From: Thecamonas trahens ATCC 50062
Taxonomy: Eukaryota > Apusozoa > Apusomonadida > Apusomonadidae
Assembly (NCBI RefSeq): GCF_000142905.1
Contig: NW_013657662.1
Span: 183,248 to 247,247 of the forward strand
Direction of reading: 5' to 3'
Length of the DNA stretch: 64,000 nucleotides
Position 1 is the stretch's first letter, and the number at the start of each line of letters is the position of its first letter. Below are positions 19,585-30,799 of this stretch, piece by piece. The notes under the pieces are model-generated. The model was given only the letters and a program-made list of their open reading frames with translations, did not search any database and had not been told where the DNA came from. The translations under genes were made by a program, and so were the position numbers.

Positions 19585-20738
19585 TTATTCGGCGGTGTCG
19601 GCGTCCTGCCGCGGATCGATCTCACCGGCAGCGACAAGGAGGTCGATAATGCCGTCGCGGCCGAGCCTATGTGCGCGCGCGATGGCGGTCGGGTTGTTGG
19701 CGGACGGGTCGACACCAGCCTCGAGCAGCACAGTCACAGACTCTGCAGCGTCACCCCAGATTGCATCATCAAGGATTCGAGGGCCGTCGGCGACAAGATC
19801 GATGGTGCCGGTGGCAAGCAGGTCGCGGAGAATGTCGACATTGCCAGCCTTTGCCGTGCTGCAGGCGGCGTCGGCGAGCATGGGGTTGGGCCCGGCGCGG
19901 CTGATCAAAAGCTGGACCACGTCGCGCTCGTTGACATATGCTGCCACAGCAATGGCCCGCCCTTCGCGCGCGTTGACGTCGACACTGTCGCTCTCCAGCA
20001 GCGCGTTGATGGCATCGACGTGGCCGAGCTCGGCGGCATAGTAGAGCGGCATAGAGTGCGAGAACGACGGATCGGCGCCTGCAGCCACGAGTTTTTTGAC
20101 CAAATCGGCCCAGCCGCGAGCAGCAACGAGTGCGAGAACGATGTTGATGCCCGGGCCCGAGTAGCCGGCGTACTCGTCCTCGGGATCGGACTCGAGGTCG
20201 GGGATGTTGCTCATGGCGGCCGGACTGTCGGTCAGGTACGCGACCACGTCGCGGAGATTGGCAGCGGCGGCAATGGCTGGGAGCGAGTGAAAGTCAAAGT
20301 CAGAGGCGAACGCACGATCGAGAACCGTCCCGCGGCCTTCCTGCATAGCGAGCCAGGCAGCGCCGTGATCGTCGACAAACGGATTAATGTTGAGCGAGAC
20401 GGCATCGGCGGCCATGCGATCAAGCAGCGTCATCCACGCCGCGTTGTCGGTTCCGGCGTCGGCCGCCCCAGAAAGTTCATGACCCGGACCGGCGTCCACA
20501 CCTCGCTCGTGTCGCACTCGCTGGTATCCACCAAGCGAAGGACTCCGGTCCAGAGGCCTCGGGCGAGGCACGTGTCAAGTCCGGCAGTGGCATAAGCGAG
20601 CGACTTTGCAAACGCGTCCCCGAGGAGCTTGTTGTGGCAGGTCTTTGAGCACGAGGCGAGCGCAACGACGTCGACCGCATCAAGCACGCCACACTCGTAC
20701 GCAATAAGGTGCCAGATCTCGACTGGAAGACGTTCCAT
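19585..20738 (-). CDS. F-box / ankyrin-repeat protein (frameshift in C4 run)
   Basis: Probable substrate adaptor of an SCF ubiquitin ligase. From ATG 20738 the first frame gives an F-box-like N-terminus (MERLPVEIWHLIAYECG, DVVALASCSKTC). A second frame gives ankyrin repeats to the stop at 19585: GINIVLALVAARGWADLVKK, MPLYYAAELGHVDAINALLE, VTVLLEAGVDPSANNPTAIA, GRDGIIDLLVAAGE. The two frames meet at a run of four C (20466-20469, G on the sense strand); one added base joins them smoothly into 384 residues. No AG acceptor lies close by, so an intron is unlikely. Sequencing undercall is preferred over a pseudogene because both halves are intact and the run is a homopolymer. The divergent neighbour MFSD12-like begins 263 bp away. 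Confidence 0.75.
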
Positions 20739-21000
20739 GGTAGCAAGTGGACAAGGTAGTAGTCGCGTGTGTCAGTGAACGGCGGCAGCGGAGCTAGGAG
20801 AGGGGGCAACGGGGTAATTTCGCATTTGTGTGGTCAGAGTTGGGGGAGGGGGAGGGGGGTGGGGGGTGGGGGTGCGGACCGAAAAAATATGAAGTGGCGG
20901 CAAGCGAGCGGCTGTTGCAATCATGTTGCGGAGGAAAGTCAGGCGACATTGCTCGGGCAGAGAAGGGGTACCCCTCTGACGGCTGTGAGGCTTGGTGAGG

Positions 21001-22924
21001 ATGAGCGGGAGCAATGGCAAGCCTACCAGGCTGCCGTGGCTTACACGGTCGGCGTACTCTGTGGGCCATGTGCTCAACGACCTCACTGCGGCGGTGTGGT
21101 TCTCGTACCTGGTGCGTCAAAGGTGGAGGGCGTGCGGGGGGTTGGGGGAGGCGGCTGCCGTGTGACCTACTAGACTGACCGGGCAGGGGAGGTGTGGCGA
21201 ATGCGGACGACACGGGCACGCGGCGATGGACGGCGTGGTCGACGGTGTGGGGAGAACAGATTGTGTACTTTCAAAAGGTGCGGGAGATGTCTGCGTCACA
21301 TGCAGGGATTCTGCTGTTTGTGGGCCAGGGCGTGGACGCCGCGATGACGCCGACGGTTGGCGTGCTGTCGGACAAGTTCACCTCGCTGCCGTACGGACAG
21401 CGCAAGTCGTGGCATCTGTTTGGCACCCTGTGTGTGGCGCTCTCGTTTCCTTTCATCCTCGGCTCGGACTTTCCGTTTGTCAAGCACTTTTCGACAAACG
21501 GGCAGCTGGGCTACTTTTCGGTCTTTATCGCCATCTTCCAGATCGGATGGGCGTCGACGCAGGTTGCGCATCTCTCGCTCATTCCGGAGCTGACATCGTC
21601 GTCGCGCGAGCGCGACTTTCTTAACTCTGCGCGCTACGCGTTTACCATTGTGGCCTCGGTTGCGGTCTTTGGACTGGCGTTTGGCCTGCTGCAGGCGTCG
21701 GCCGGACGTGATGTCGGGCCGTCCGACCTGTGGCACTTTGCTCTGCTCTCGTATCTGGTGGTGGCGACAGGGCTGGTGGCGGCGACGTACTTTCACGTGG
21801 GTGTGGCTGAGCCGAGCCACGAGGAGAAGCAGAAGGCTTGCGGCAAGTCGGAGAGCTGTAAGCGGGTCACGTGGTCGGATTGGTTCAAGCGGGCTCTCTT
21901 CTACCAGATTGGTGGTGTGTACATGTGCGCGCGTTTGGTGGTCAACATCTCGCAGGTCTACCTGCCGCTCTTTCTCCTCGACACGCTGCAGATGGACAAG
22001 ACCAACATTGCAGTTGCGCCTCTGACGGTTTTTATTGCCGGCCTCCTCACGACCTCGCTTCAAAAGGTGGTGAACAACGCCATCGGACGGCGGATGACGC
22101 TCTTGTTGGGCATTTTGGTGGTACTGGGCACGTGCGTCGGCGCGCACTTTATCGACAAGTCGTCGCCGTACCTGGTTTACGGCGTGGTCATCGGCCTCGG
22201 CGTCGGCGGGACGACGATGCTGGTCACGGCGCTGGCCATGGAGGCCGACCTCATCGGCGACGATGTCGAGGGCTCAGCCTTTGTCTACGGCGCGCTCTCA
22301 TTCCTGGACAAGCTCTCGAACGGCATTGCTGTCCTTGTCATCCAGTTTATGGCGCAGGCGCACACCAAGGCAACTCCCGACGGCGACAACGCCACATCAA
22401 AGGCTGCGTCGGCCGACGAGATAGACGAGGAGCTTGGTCCGTTCTACCGTACCATCATGGTGTATGTGCCGGGCGCAGCCGCGCTCTGGTGTCTCGCCTT
22501 TATGATCTCAACGTACTTTGGCGGCGGATATCACGAGTACTCGAAGCGCGAGGCCATGAAGGAGGCCAAGTCGCGGGCGTACAAGCCGCTGCTCGATGGT
22601 GGCGCTGATGGGCGTGACTCCCCGTCGGACCGCTACGCCGACGCCGACTCGCCGCGTGCCATCCAGAAGTATGGCGCGATCAACCCGGCCCTCGACGCCC
22701 AATACGACGCCCAGTACGGCGGCGCAGGCTACAACTCGATGCCGGCTTCCTACATGCGCGGCTCGGCGGGGCTTCCTGGTAACGCCTCGCCCGAGCCGTC
22801 ACACATCTTCCTCTCGCACAAAACCCCTGCTGACGACGCCATCATGCGAACCTGGGACTCGTCGATGGGCGAGCCGCGTATCAACGCTGGCATCGACACT
22901 CCGAGCGCGTTTGGCATCAACTGA
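21001..22924 (+). CDS. MFSD12: MFSD12-like major facilitator transporter
   Basis: A 12-TM major facilitator resembling MFSD12, the lysosome/melanosome cysteine importer of animals. Exons are 21001-21111 and 21260-22924; the 148-nt intron has donor GTGCGT and acceptor ACAG, phase 0. Exon 1 supplies the first helix and the family-typical YSVGHVLNDLTAAVWFSYL; exon 2 continues IVYFQKVREMSASHAGILL, VGQGVDAAMTPTVGVLSDK (the MFS loop 2-3 motif) and GQRKSWHLFGTLCVALSFPF. An exon-2-only model would lose TM1, so the two-exon model is preferred. The C-terminal ~130 residues are a soluble Tyr/Pro/Ala-rich tail. 591 residues in total. The substrate is not provable from sequence. Confidence 0.85.
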
Positions 22925-23212
22925 GCGTACCCGAGCCAAGCCGAGCCGAGCCGAACCGAGCGTGATACGTTGCTGCGCGATGACGGTCAGAAATAAAGTG
23001 ATGTTGACATGTCAGCGTGTCGTGGCGTGTGTGTCGGCTGTGCGTTTTGCCACCTCCTGCGAACAGCAGCTTGTCGGAGCCGTACGATTCGCGATTCCGC
23101 ACTCGGGCACTTGCCGCAGCCGACAAGTGAGCCGCACGACCAGGCCCGGCCACAAGGCGATCAGTCCACACAGCTCTCCCTTCCCCCCCCTCCCCCCTGG
23201 CCCCCCTACACC

Positions 23213-24445
23213 ATGGCGGCGAGTCAGGCAGGCGGCGGGTGGCTGCTCGAGCTGCCGGACGAGGTGCTGCGGCAGGTGTTCAAGCTCTGCAGCCACCACG
23301 AGTTGTGCGCGCTGGCGCAGGTGTGCGTGGCATGGCACAGGTATCTGCGGACGCACCAAGGTGTGTGGCGGAGCATGGCGGCTGCCACATGGGGCCCACT
23401 CGGCTCGCGTGTCCGCGGCGCTCAGCGATGGGACAAAGTGTTCCGGGCGCAGTACGAGGTGGAGAAGCGATGGCGACGCGGCGATGCGTCGCAGCGGCTA
23501 CTCTCGCGGCCGCCTTCGAAGAAGCGGTCGACGCGGGTGACAGGCGTGGCGCTCCATGGTTTAACAGTGCTAGCGACGGCATCGTCGGACGCATCGGTCC
23601 TCCAGATCTCGCTCGATGACGGCGAAGTGGTCAACACCTTTGTCGGCCACTCCAAGGCCGTAACCGGCTTTGACATGGCGGCATCGGAGCTGATCACCGC
23701 GTCGGCCGACAAGACGGTCCGGGTGTGGGACATGACGTCGGGTCTGGTCCGCTCGGTCTTTGCGCCAACTCGCAAGCCGCTCACGTGCGTCTCGGCCCAC
23801 GGCGAGCGGGTGGCAGGCGGGACCAAGGATGGGCTTGTCCACATCTGGCGCCGGGTCGAGCGGTCGGCGGCGCAGCCCGAGTACTCGACGCACGCACTGA
23901 GTGGGCCGATCTCGTCGGTGCTCATGGCGTCGTCGCGCATGGTGGTGGCGGGAACAGCCAACGGTGAACTCTCGCTTTACACCTGCGCCGATGCGCTGGC
24001 CTGCCCGATCCGCTCGTTCTACACCGTGCCCGAAGAGGGTGCACCGGTCACCACCATCCGCTACTCCAAGTACCACGCCCGATTGGTAGTTGGCTCGGGA
24101 GCCGGGGTTGTGGCGCTCTACCATCCATCATCCGCCGAGCCCGAGTCGGTCCTTGCCGCGCACTCGGCCAAGGTTGTCGGCCTGCAGTGCAACGCACTCC
24201 GGCTCGTCACCTGGTCCGACGATGCCACTGTCGCCATCTGGGACTGGCGGGAGACCCGCAAGCCTGCATCGGTCTTTTCGCTCGACTACCCGGTCACTTC
24301 GGCTGCATTCGACGACCGCCACGCCACCCTGGTCATCGCCGGCTGCGGCCACGCCGCCATCGATGTCTTCGACTTTCGCGCTGCCTCGGACTCTGTTGAC
24401 ACGGCTGCCCTCCTCTCAGCCAACACCCTGGGCGACTTTACATGA
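23213..24445 (+). CDS. F-box / WD40 repeat protein
   Basis: A 410-residue F-box-WD protein, a candidate SCF substrate receptor. The N-terminal F-box is LLELPDEVLRQVFKLCSHHE with LAQVCVAWHRYLRTHQGVW. WD40 blades follow: FVGHSKAVTGFDMAASELIT, SADKTVRVWDMTSG, GGTKDGLVHIWRRVE, AGTANGELSLYTC, VGSGAGVVALYHPSS, LVTWSDDATVAIWDWRETRK and a final blade near 395. That makes about seven blades. The start is ATG 23213 with ACACC before it; the open frame further upstream has no homology. No frame problems. Confidence 0.85.
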   Translation: MAASQAGGGWLLELPDEVLRQVFKLCSHHELCALAQVCVAWHRYLRTHQGVWRSMAAATWGPLGSRVRGAQRWDKVFRAQYEVEKRWRRGDASQRLLSRPPSKKRSTRVTGVALHGLTVLATASSDASVLQISLDDGEVVNTFVGHSKAVTGFDMAASELITASADKTVRVWDMTSGLVRSVFAPTRKPLTCVSAHGERVAGGTKDGLVHIWRRVERSAAQPEYSTHALSGPISSVLMASSRMVVAGTANGELSLYTCADALACPIRSFYTVPEEGAPVTTIRYSKYHARLVVGSGAGVVALYHPSSAEPESVLAAHSAKVVGLQCNALRLVTWSDDATVAIWDWRETRKPASVFSLDYPVTSAAFDDRHATLVIAGCGHAAIDVFDFRAASDSVDTAALLSANTLGDFT

Positions 24446-24641
24446 GTCGAGTACACGAACCGAGCGCCCATCGCTCCACACAACACGCTCAGTAGCTTTA
24501 CATGATTCCATAACCCATTCCTGCCAACCCTAACCCCAAGGCCCCGGACCACCGCTCCAAGCACAGCCGATGGCGCCTATTGCCTGTTCGGCTTGGTTTG
24601 TACTTCTCAACAGTGCGCGCCTCGTCTTGACAGCACCACCA

Positions 24642-24860
24642 TCAGAAGACAAAGCCTCGCTTGCTCTTGCGCGAGGTGCGGCCTGCGCGGGAGCGGTTCT
24701 TGCGCGAGACAGCCTTACGCGCCGACGCCCGCCTTTTCTTCTTGTCCGCCGCGATGGCCGACTCGCCCTTGCGTGCGCCGTCCAGCTTGCCCATCGGCGT
24801 GGCACCAGCAGCCTCGCTCCCTGTCGCAGGCCCGGCACCGGCTGCCTTCTCGATGTCCAT
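24642..24860 (-). CDS. Small Lys/Arg-rich protein (tentative)
   Basis: A 72-residue ORF from ATG 24860 with an Ala/Gly-rich N-terminus (MDIEKAAGAGPATG) and a strongly basic tail KKKRRASARKAVSRKNRSRA followed by GRTSRKSKRGFVF. The basic C-terminus ending in an aromatic residue faintly recalls the nucleolar LLPH/DUF2423 family, but the conserved MAKSLRSK start is absent. A possible upstream exon beginning MTKSL (about 25052) cannot be joined convincingly. It lies tail-to-tail with the F-box/WD40 gene and head-to-head with the HTTM gene. It could be a chance ORF. Confidence 0.4.
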   Translation of the reverse strand: MDIEKAAGAGPATGSEAAGATPMGKLDGARKGESAIAADKKKRRASARKAVSRKNRSRAGRTSRKSKRGFVF

Positions 24861-25020
24861 AGTCTCACCCTCGGCTGAACTCCGCCATACCCTCAACACC
24901 TCATGAGTCTCTCCCCTTTCCCTCTCCTCCCCCCCCCCCCCTCCCCGTCCGTGATCCCCTCCTCCCCGCTCCCCCGCTTCCCCTTCTCGTCTCACTCACT
25001 GCATATGCAACATAACACAG

Positions 25021-26942
25021 GCCATGTACACCGACGAGGGATTTTGTCATGCAGCTTCTGCAGCTTCTCCCGCTCGACCACCATCTGCTTCTTCCGTGCA
25101 ACTGGCAAGCCCTCGCTCTCGCTCATTCTGTGGGGCGTGCACTTGCTTGCCATTGTGGCTGTCGCTATCGGATGGCGGACAAGACTCTCCATGCTGGTCC
25201 TCTGGATGTGCACTCTCTCGCTGCAGATCCGCAACGAGCTCTGCCTGCATTCGGGTGATGTGCTTCAGCGGTGCGTGATCCTCTTTGCCATGCTCATGCC
25301 GCTCGGCACCATCTGGTCTATTGACGCCGTCAACGCGCGGTTTGAAGCCGGCACGCCGGCCGAGTCGGCCGCACTGCTGCGGCGGCGGCTGAAGAGCCGC
25401 CGGCCCGATAGTGACGTGGCCAACGACAGCGGTATGCATGTCGGCAACGGTTCACCCCTGCACATGAACGGCGAAGCTGATGCCCGAGACGAGGCCATTG
25501 CGATCCTTGTCTCGCCGCACCAGGCCGACGTGGTGGACGCTCTGCCGCCGACCCGGACGATTGCCGACTTTACCACGCTTGCGTACATGTTTCAGATCTG
25601 CATCATGTACGTCTTTTCGGTCTACCACAAGTCTGGCCACGAGTGGACTGTCGACTACACAGCAACGTTCTACGCGCTTCAGCTCGACTTTTTCCGAAAG
25701 CCCATGGGTGACTTTCTGCTCATGATGCCCGACGCCTGGCTGCGGTTCTTCACTTGGGCCGTGTGGAAGTGGGAAAAGTACGGGCCGATGCTCTACTTTG
25801 TTCCGTTTGCCACCGGCCCGTGCCGGCTCCTCGGTGCCTTTGGCTTTGCCTTTATGCACTTTTCGTTTGGCCTTGCCATGCGCCTCGCCATGTTTACCTA
25901 CATCACCATGGCGGCGCAGACCGCGTTCATTCCACCGATGTTCTGGGACGACATTGTATTTACGTTCCTTCGGCGCTTTTCAGCCTTTTCAACCCCGCTC
26001 ACCATCGTCTACTCGCCGCGCAAGCCTTTGTATCGTTGGCTGGCGTGCGCGGCGCTCGAGCTGGGCCTTTTGCGAGGCGCCAAAATGGTGCGCGGCTCCG
26101 ACGCGCCGTCCGCGCCTCGGCTGGCTGTCCGCGGTCCTACCGGCGATGAGGCGACCGGCCTGGACGCACTGACTGCCCTTGCACGCGCCTCACCGCTGCT
26201 GTGGTGGTACGGCTGGCTGCTGCGGTTCCGCCCGGTCAAGCTCCATGCGCGGCTGATGCTCTGGCTGGCGGGCGCAGCCGACCGGCTGCTCTGCTTTGAG
26301 CGGGCGTCGGTTGTAGTCGAGACGAGCGAGCGGAGTGGCAACGCGCTTGTCGCCGAGTCGCGCGACTTTACCTCGCTCGTTTTTTGGGCGTGGCGCAACA
26401 TCTTTGCGCTCTTTTGCATCCTCTTCATCCTCCTCTGGTGCCTCGCCAACGTCAACGCGTACCGCGGCCTTCCCGCCGAGATCCACTGGATCGGACCGAC
26501 TCTCCACATCGGGCAGATGTGGAGCATGTTCTCGCCCCACCCGCCAAAGTCGCAGTGGCACTTTGTCATCAAGGCCAACCTGACCGACGACACACAGGGC
26601 GACCTCTTTCCCAACGCCGGCTTATTCAAGTTTGAGACGCTCTCACCACTGACGTGGGAGCGACCCGACACACTTGTGGGCGACATCGGCAACCACCGTT
26701 GGTTCAAGATCTACGAGGCCTTTATCTGGGGCCAGGGGTATTCGGACGTGCCAGCGCTTCGGCTCGGCTACGGGCGGTACATCTGTCGCGAGTGGAACGC
26801 CCGCCACACGGGCGGCTCACGCTTGTGGATGTTCGAGTGGTGGATCATCCACGCCTTTGTCCACGAGGACGGGACCCGAACCTTTGCCGGTAAGGACGTG
26901 CTCTGGGAGCATCACTGTTACGACACCAAGCCGACTGACTGA
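25021..26942 (+). CDS. HTTM-domain membrane protein (VKGC-like), N-terminus unresolved
   Basis: An integral membrane protein with the horizontally transferred transmembrane (HTTM) domain related to vitamin K-dependent gamma-carboxylase. Recognisable parts are MYTDEG/GILS near the start, IVAVAIGWRTRLSMLVLW, TLSLQIRNELCLHSGDVLQR (a conserved HTTM segment) and ICIMYVFSVYHKSGHEWT. The C-terminal lumenal part includes HIGQMWSMFSPHPPKSQWHF. The reading begins after an intron-like acceptor (ACAG at 25017-25020). A -1 break follows at the G3 run 25038-25040, where an added G joins MYTDEG to ILSCSF. The main frame is open from ATG 25005, which may be how it is annotated. The first helix expected in HTTM proteins is not found upstream, so a 5' exon is probably missing. 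Confidence 0.72.
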
Positions 26943-27005
26943 GCCCAAGTATGCACGCATCGCTGGCTTGGCATCTACTGGCATTTACCCGAGCTACCTT
27001 GTACC

Positions 27006-28010
27006 TCACAGCTTAAAGTCGTCCAGCTTGCGCATGAGCGGGTACGGATGGTTGGCATCCGGGTCGTTGGGGTCGACCCACTCCTCGTTGCGCGACTCGG
27101 CGAGCCACTTGTGAAAAGCGAGCATGCCGTCCTGCACCAGCGGGGCAAGGGCTTCGCGATCAAGGATCCGGCCGTCGGGAGTCATCACAATGACCGTCGG
27201 AATGTCCGAGATCTCGCCCACACGCTGGAAGATCGTCGGCCGCTGCGAGTACTCGGCGGCGAGCCAGTCCATCCCGGCCTTGGACATGTACTTGAGCATG
27301 TCGTCGGCGGACTGATCCACCGAGAGCATGACCACCTCGACAGGCATCCGCTCCTCGATCGCTTGATTGTACAGCTTGGTCAGCAGAGGCGTAAACGTGT
27401 GGCACGGCGGGCACCACCCGGCGGCAATGTACAGCACAATCACCTCCTTGTCGGCCGTCACCCGGAAGCCCGGCGTTCCCGACGCGTCGACCAGGTCCAC
27501 CCCGTCGAAGAACGGCACGTTCTGCGCCCCACGCTCAGCCTTCTTACGGTGCCTGCACCCCCACCCCACACCCCCGTTGCCCACACCCTCCACAGCTCAT
27601 GAGCTCCATCCCATGCATCCCTTCCCCGCATGCTCCTCCCCCCCTCCCCTCCCCCCCTCCCCATCCGGGATCCTCCCTCCCTCCCTCCCTCCCCTCCGCT
27701 GCCCCCCCCCCCACCCGCCCTCTCCCCCCCCACCCACCCACTCTGACACGTACGACTTCATGATGTACTTGCGGCGCTTCACGGCGTTGACAGCCTCGCG
27801 GCGCTCGGCCTGGGCCGCCTTCCACAGGTAGAACGCGCCGGCAACCAGGACGGCGCCTGCCGCGCCCGCAGCCTTGGCCACGTTCCACAGCAGCGACGAC
27901 GACGGCGCTGCAGCGTCACCACTGGCTCCGGCCACAGGGCCAGCTCCGCTCGTCTGGCCTCCCGCAGCACCGGTAGTCGTGGCAATGGCTCCAGAGACAG
28001 CGTCCGTCAT
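27006..28010 (-). CDS. Membrane-anchored tryparedoxin/nucleoredoxin-like protein
   Basis: A 267-residue thioredoxin-fold protein in two exons: 27754-28010 (ATG 28010) and 27006-27552. The 201-nt intron has donor GTACGT and acceptor GCAG, phase 2, and is G-rich on the sense strand. Residues about 45-63 form one hydrophobic helix, followed by a basic patch (RREAVNAVKRRKY), so the redox domain is probably cytosolic or facing the matrix. The domain has the strand VIVLYIAAGW, the active site WCPPC at 132-136 (the tryparedoxin/nucleoredoxin form, not WCGPC), then HTFTPLLTKLYNQ, EVVMLSVDQS, and the cis-proline strand ISDIPTVIVMTPDGR. It likely reduces disulfides near a membrane. The upstream minus-strand gene ends 108 bp away. 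Confidence 0.85.
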
Positions 28011-28117
28011 GTCGATGAGGAGCACAGTCGAGTGTGGCCGAGTCAGCTGCAACTCGCCATAGGCGACGCCAGCACACGTCACTTTACCGTCTTCCACCAG
28101 CTGACATAACACAGAAG

Positions 28118-30799
28118 CTACGATGCTGTCTCGAGCGCGGCGGCAGTGCGCTTGAGCGAGTTGAGCTCGGTCTCGACAGCAAGTGCGCGGGCCTGGGCCT
28201 CGACACGGAGCTTGGAGGCCATGGCCAGATCGCTCTTGGTTGCCTCGAGCTGGGCCTTGAGCGTGTCGACAGCGGCGAGGTCCTCGCGGAGCGCGGCCAC
28301 CTGGGTCTCGAGCTCCTCGCGGGCCTCGAGCTGCTCCGCCACGCGGATCTTTTCCGACTCGAGCCGGGTCTGCGTGTGCGAGAGGTCGGCCTTGACAGCC
28401 TCGACCTCGAGCATGGCCTCACGAACCTGGCGCTTGTTGTGGGTCAACTCAGCCTCGTCCTCCTTGGCCTTGGCCTGTGACTCCTGGACCAGCTCGTCGA
28501 TGGAAGTCTGGTACGTCTCGATGTCGGCGCGGAGGCGAGAGACCGAAGCCTCAAGCTGCTCGATCTGTGCCTCGTACGCCACGCGCTGCTGCGCAAAGTC
28601 AGCGTCAAGCTCCTCACGGAGCTGCGCCCGCAGCGCAGCCGCGTCAAGCGGCTCGCCCATCTCGGCCTCAAGCGCGTACGACGAGTTGAGGTCGACCGCG
28701 TCATCGCGCTCGCCGGTCAGCTCGTCGACCGTGGCCACCAGCTCAGCGTTGCGGCTCTCGAGCGCCGCCACCTCGCCCTCGAGGAACGCAACCGACGACT
28801 GCAACCGCTCGACCTCGAGCGCCGACTGATCGCGCACCTTTGAGCGTTGTGGGCCTGCGTCTCCTTGACCTGCGACGTCCGCTGCAGCGACGCCGCAGCC
28901 TCCTCGAGCTCGGCAATCTGGTTGACAAGCACAGCCTTTTCCTCCAGCAGCGCCTTGGCCTCGGCCTTGGCACTGTCGAGCTTGGCGGCAAAGCGCTCGG
29001 CCGACGCTGCGTCGGCCGCGGCCTTGGCTTCGGCGTCGGCCGCGGCTGTTGTGGCGGCGTCGGCCGTCGCCTCGGCAGCAGCCGCCCGTCCTTCGGCAGC
29101 CTCAACTGCAGCCTCCAGCTCGGCCACCTTGCTCTCGGCGTCGCGGAGGAGGTCGCGCCGGTGTGCAAGCTCCGAAGCCATGGCGTCTACGTCGCGCTCG
29201 AGCGAGATGTTCATGTCGTGCATCGACTTGAGTGCCGACCGTGACTCGGAGATGGATGTGTTGAGCACGCCGAGATCGGTGTCGCGCGTCGTCGACTCGG
29301 CAGACTTGAGCGAGAGCTCCAGCCGAAGCGCGTTGATCTTGTGCTCAGCCGCGTTGCGGGCGTCGAGCGCCGCCGTGTACTCGGTCGTCAGATTGGTGAC
29401 CTTGGCCAGCGCCTGGTCCTTGAGCGCCTTGGCTTCGTCGGCTGCCGCCCGTGCTGACGCTGCCGCCGTCTCGGCCTCCAGCTTCTCGTGTTCCAGCCGC
29501 GCCACCTCGAGCCGCAGCTCCGAAATCGTCGCCTTGGACCGCGATGCCAGCCGGGTGTGTCGCTCCACCTCGGCGTTGGCCTTGCGCAGCTGGCTCAGCA
29601 GCGAGTCGTTGAGCGTAGTCGCCTCGCCCAGCGCCTTGCGCGTCTCCAGCAGCGCCGCATGGTCGTCGCCCGACCGCGCCACCTCGGACACCAGATCCGC
29701 TTCAAACTCGGCGAGTTTGGTCTGCAGGATCGCTTTCTCGGCCTCGAGTAGCGGTACATCCTGCCGCAGCTTCTCCAGCTCGACCACGTAGTTGGCGATC
29801 GAGTCCTCGTAGTGCTCCCGCAGCGACGACGCCTCGTCCAGCAGTGATGCCAGCTCGGCCCGCTCCTTGGTCTCCTCTTGCTGCAGCACCTCGAACCGGC
29901 TCTCGAGCGACGCCGCCCGCGCCCGGACAGACTTGAGCTCGCGGGTGGCCGAGGTCAGCTCGCGACGCGCGCGATCACGCTCGCGCGCAAGCGGCTCCAA
30001 CTGCTCGCGCGCTGTCGCCACCGCAGCCGTCAGACGCTCGTTCTCCGTCTTTGCCTCCTCCGCTCGCTCGTGCATCCGAGCAATCTTGCGCTCCGCGTCC
30101 TTCACCGCCACTCGCAGCGAGTCGCGCTCGTCGCGCACCCCGTTGAGCGCCGCAAGTTCCTCCTCCAGCCCATTGATCGTCGCCTCGCGATCCTTGAGCG
30201 TGGCGTAGTACGAGTGGAGCTCCGTCTCAAGCTCGTCCTCGCGTGTGATGAGATCCTGGTTCTTGGCGAGCCGCTGCGCGTTGGTCTCGTTGACCAGCGC
30301 CACCAGCTTGGCGTTCTGCTCGCGCGCAAGATCCAGCACGTGCGCCTTCTCCGCAAGCTCCTCCGCCAACCGCGCAGCCTCAGCCTCTGCCCGCGCCGCA
30401 GCCTCGGTCACCACCTGCTTCTCGCTGCTCAGCGTCCGCACGTCCATCAGCAGCTTGTCGCACTCGACCTTGAGCTTGCCGGTGAATTTTTCTCAACACG
30501 CAGATTGCCCTCAGCATGCGCCAGCTCGATCTTGGCATCCGCCAGCTCCCGCGCCAGCTGTCGCCACCACCCAGTCCCGCAGTTTCCCATTGCCAGTGAG
30601 TCCCGTATCCTGTGCCGCAACCCAAGGGTATCCGCCTGACTGCCTCCAACAGCCAAAAACGGTTTGTGGCTGCCAACCGCCCCCCCTCCCCCCCCCTCCT
30701 CCCCTCACACACACTACATTCACCAACCGCACACAAGCCACTTACCGACTCACGCAGTTCCTTCTCTCGCACAAGCTGCGCCTGCAGCCGGGCTTCCAT
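28118..30799 (-). CDS. Long coiled-coil protein (two homopolymer frameshifts)
   Basis: An 831-residue, nearly pure coiled coil without a recognised family. Exon 1 is 30746-30799 (MEARLQAQLVREKELRES) and exon 2 is 28118-30557; the 188-nt intron has donor GTAAGT and acceptor ACAG, phase 0. Within exon 2 the reading needs one extra base in T5 at 30487-30491 (joining AHAEGNLRVEK to KFTGKLKVECDKL) and one in T3 at 28839-28841 (joining ETQAHNAQ to KVRDQSALEVERL). In both places the heptad pattern continues without a break once corrected. Composition is rich in Glu, Ala, Leu, Arg and Lys, like golgin, rootletin or myosin-tail segments. No motor head, GRIP or other end domain is seen. Start and splice model are good; function unknown. 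Confidence 0.75.

Noticed and set aside
20466-20469. Pseudogene interpretation of the F-box/ankyrin gene
   Set aside because: Both halves are intact with no other lesion, and the break is in a homopolymer like eight others in the window.
24527-24545. Telomere-like CCCTAACCCC
   Set aside because: Only one and a half units, in a gene 3' region; no array.
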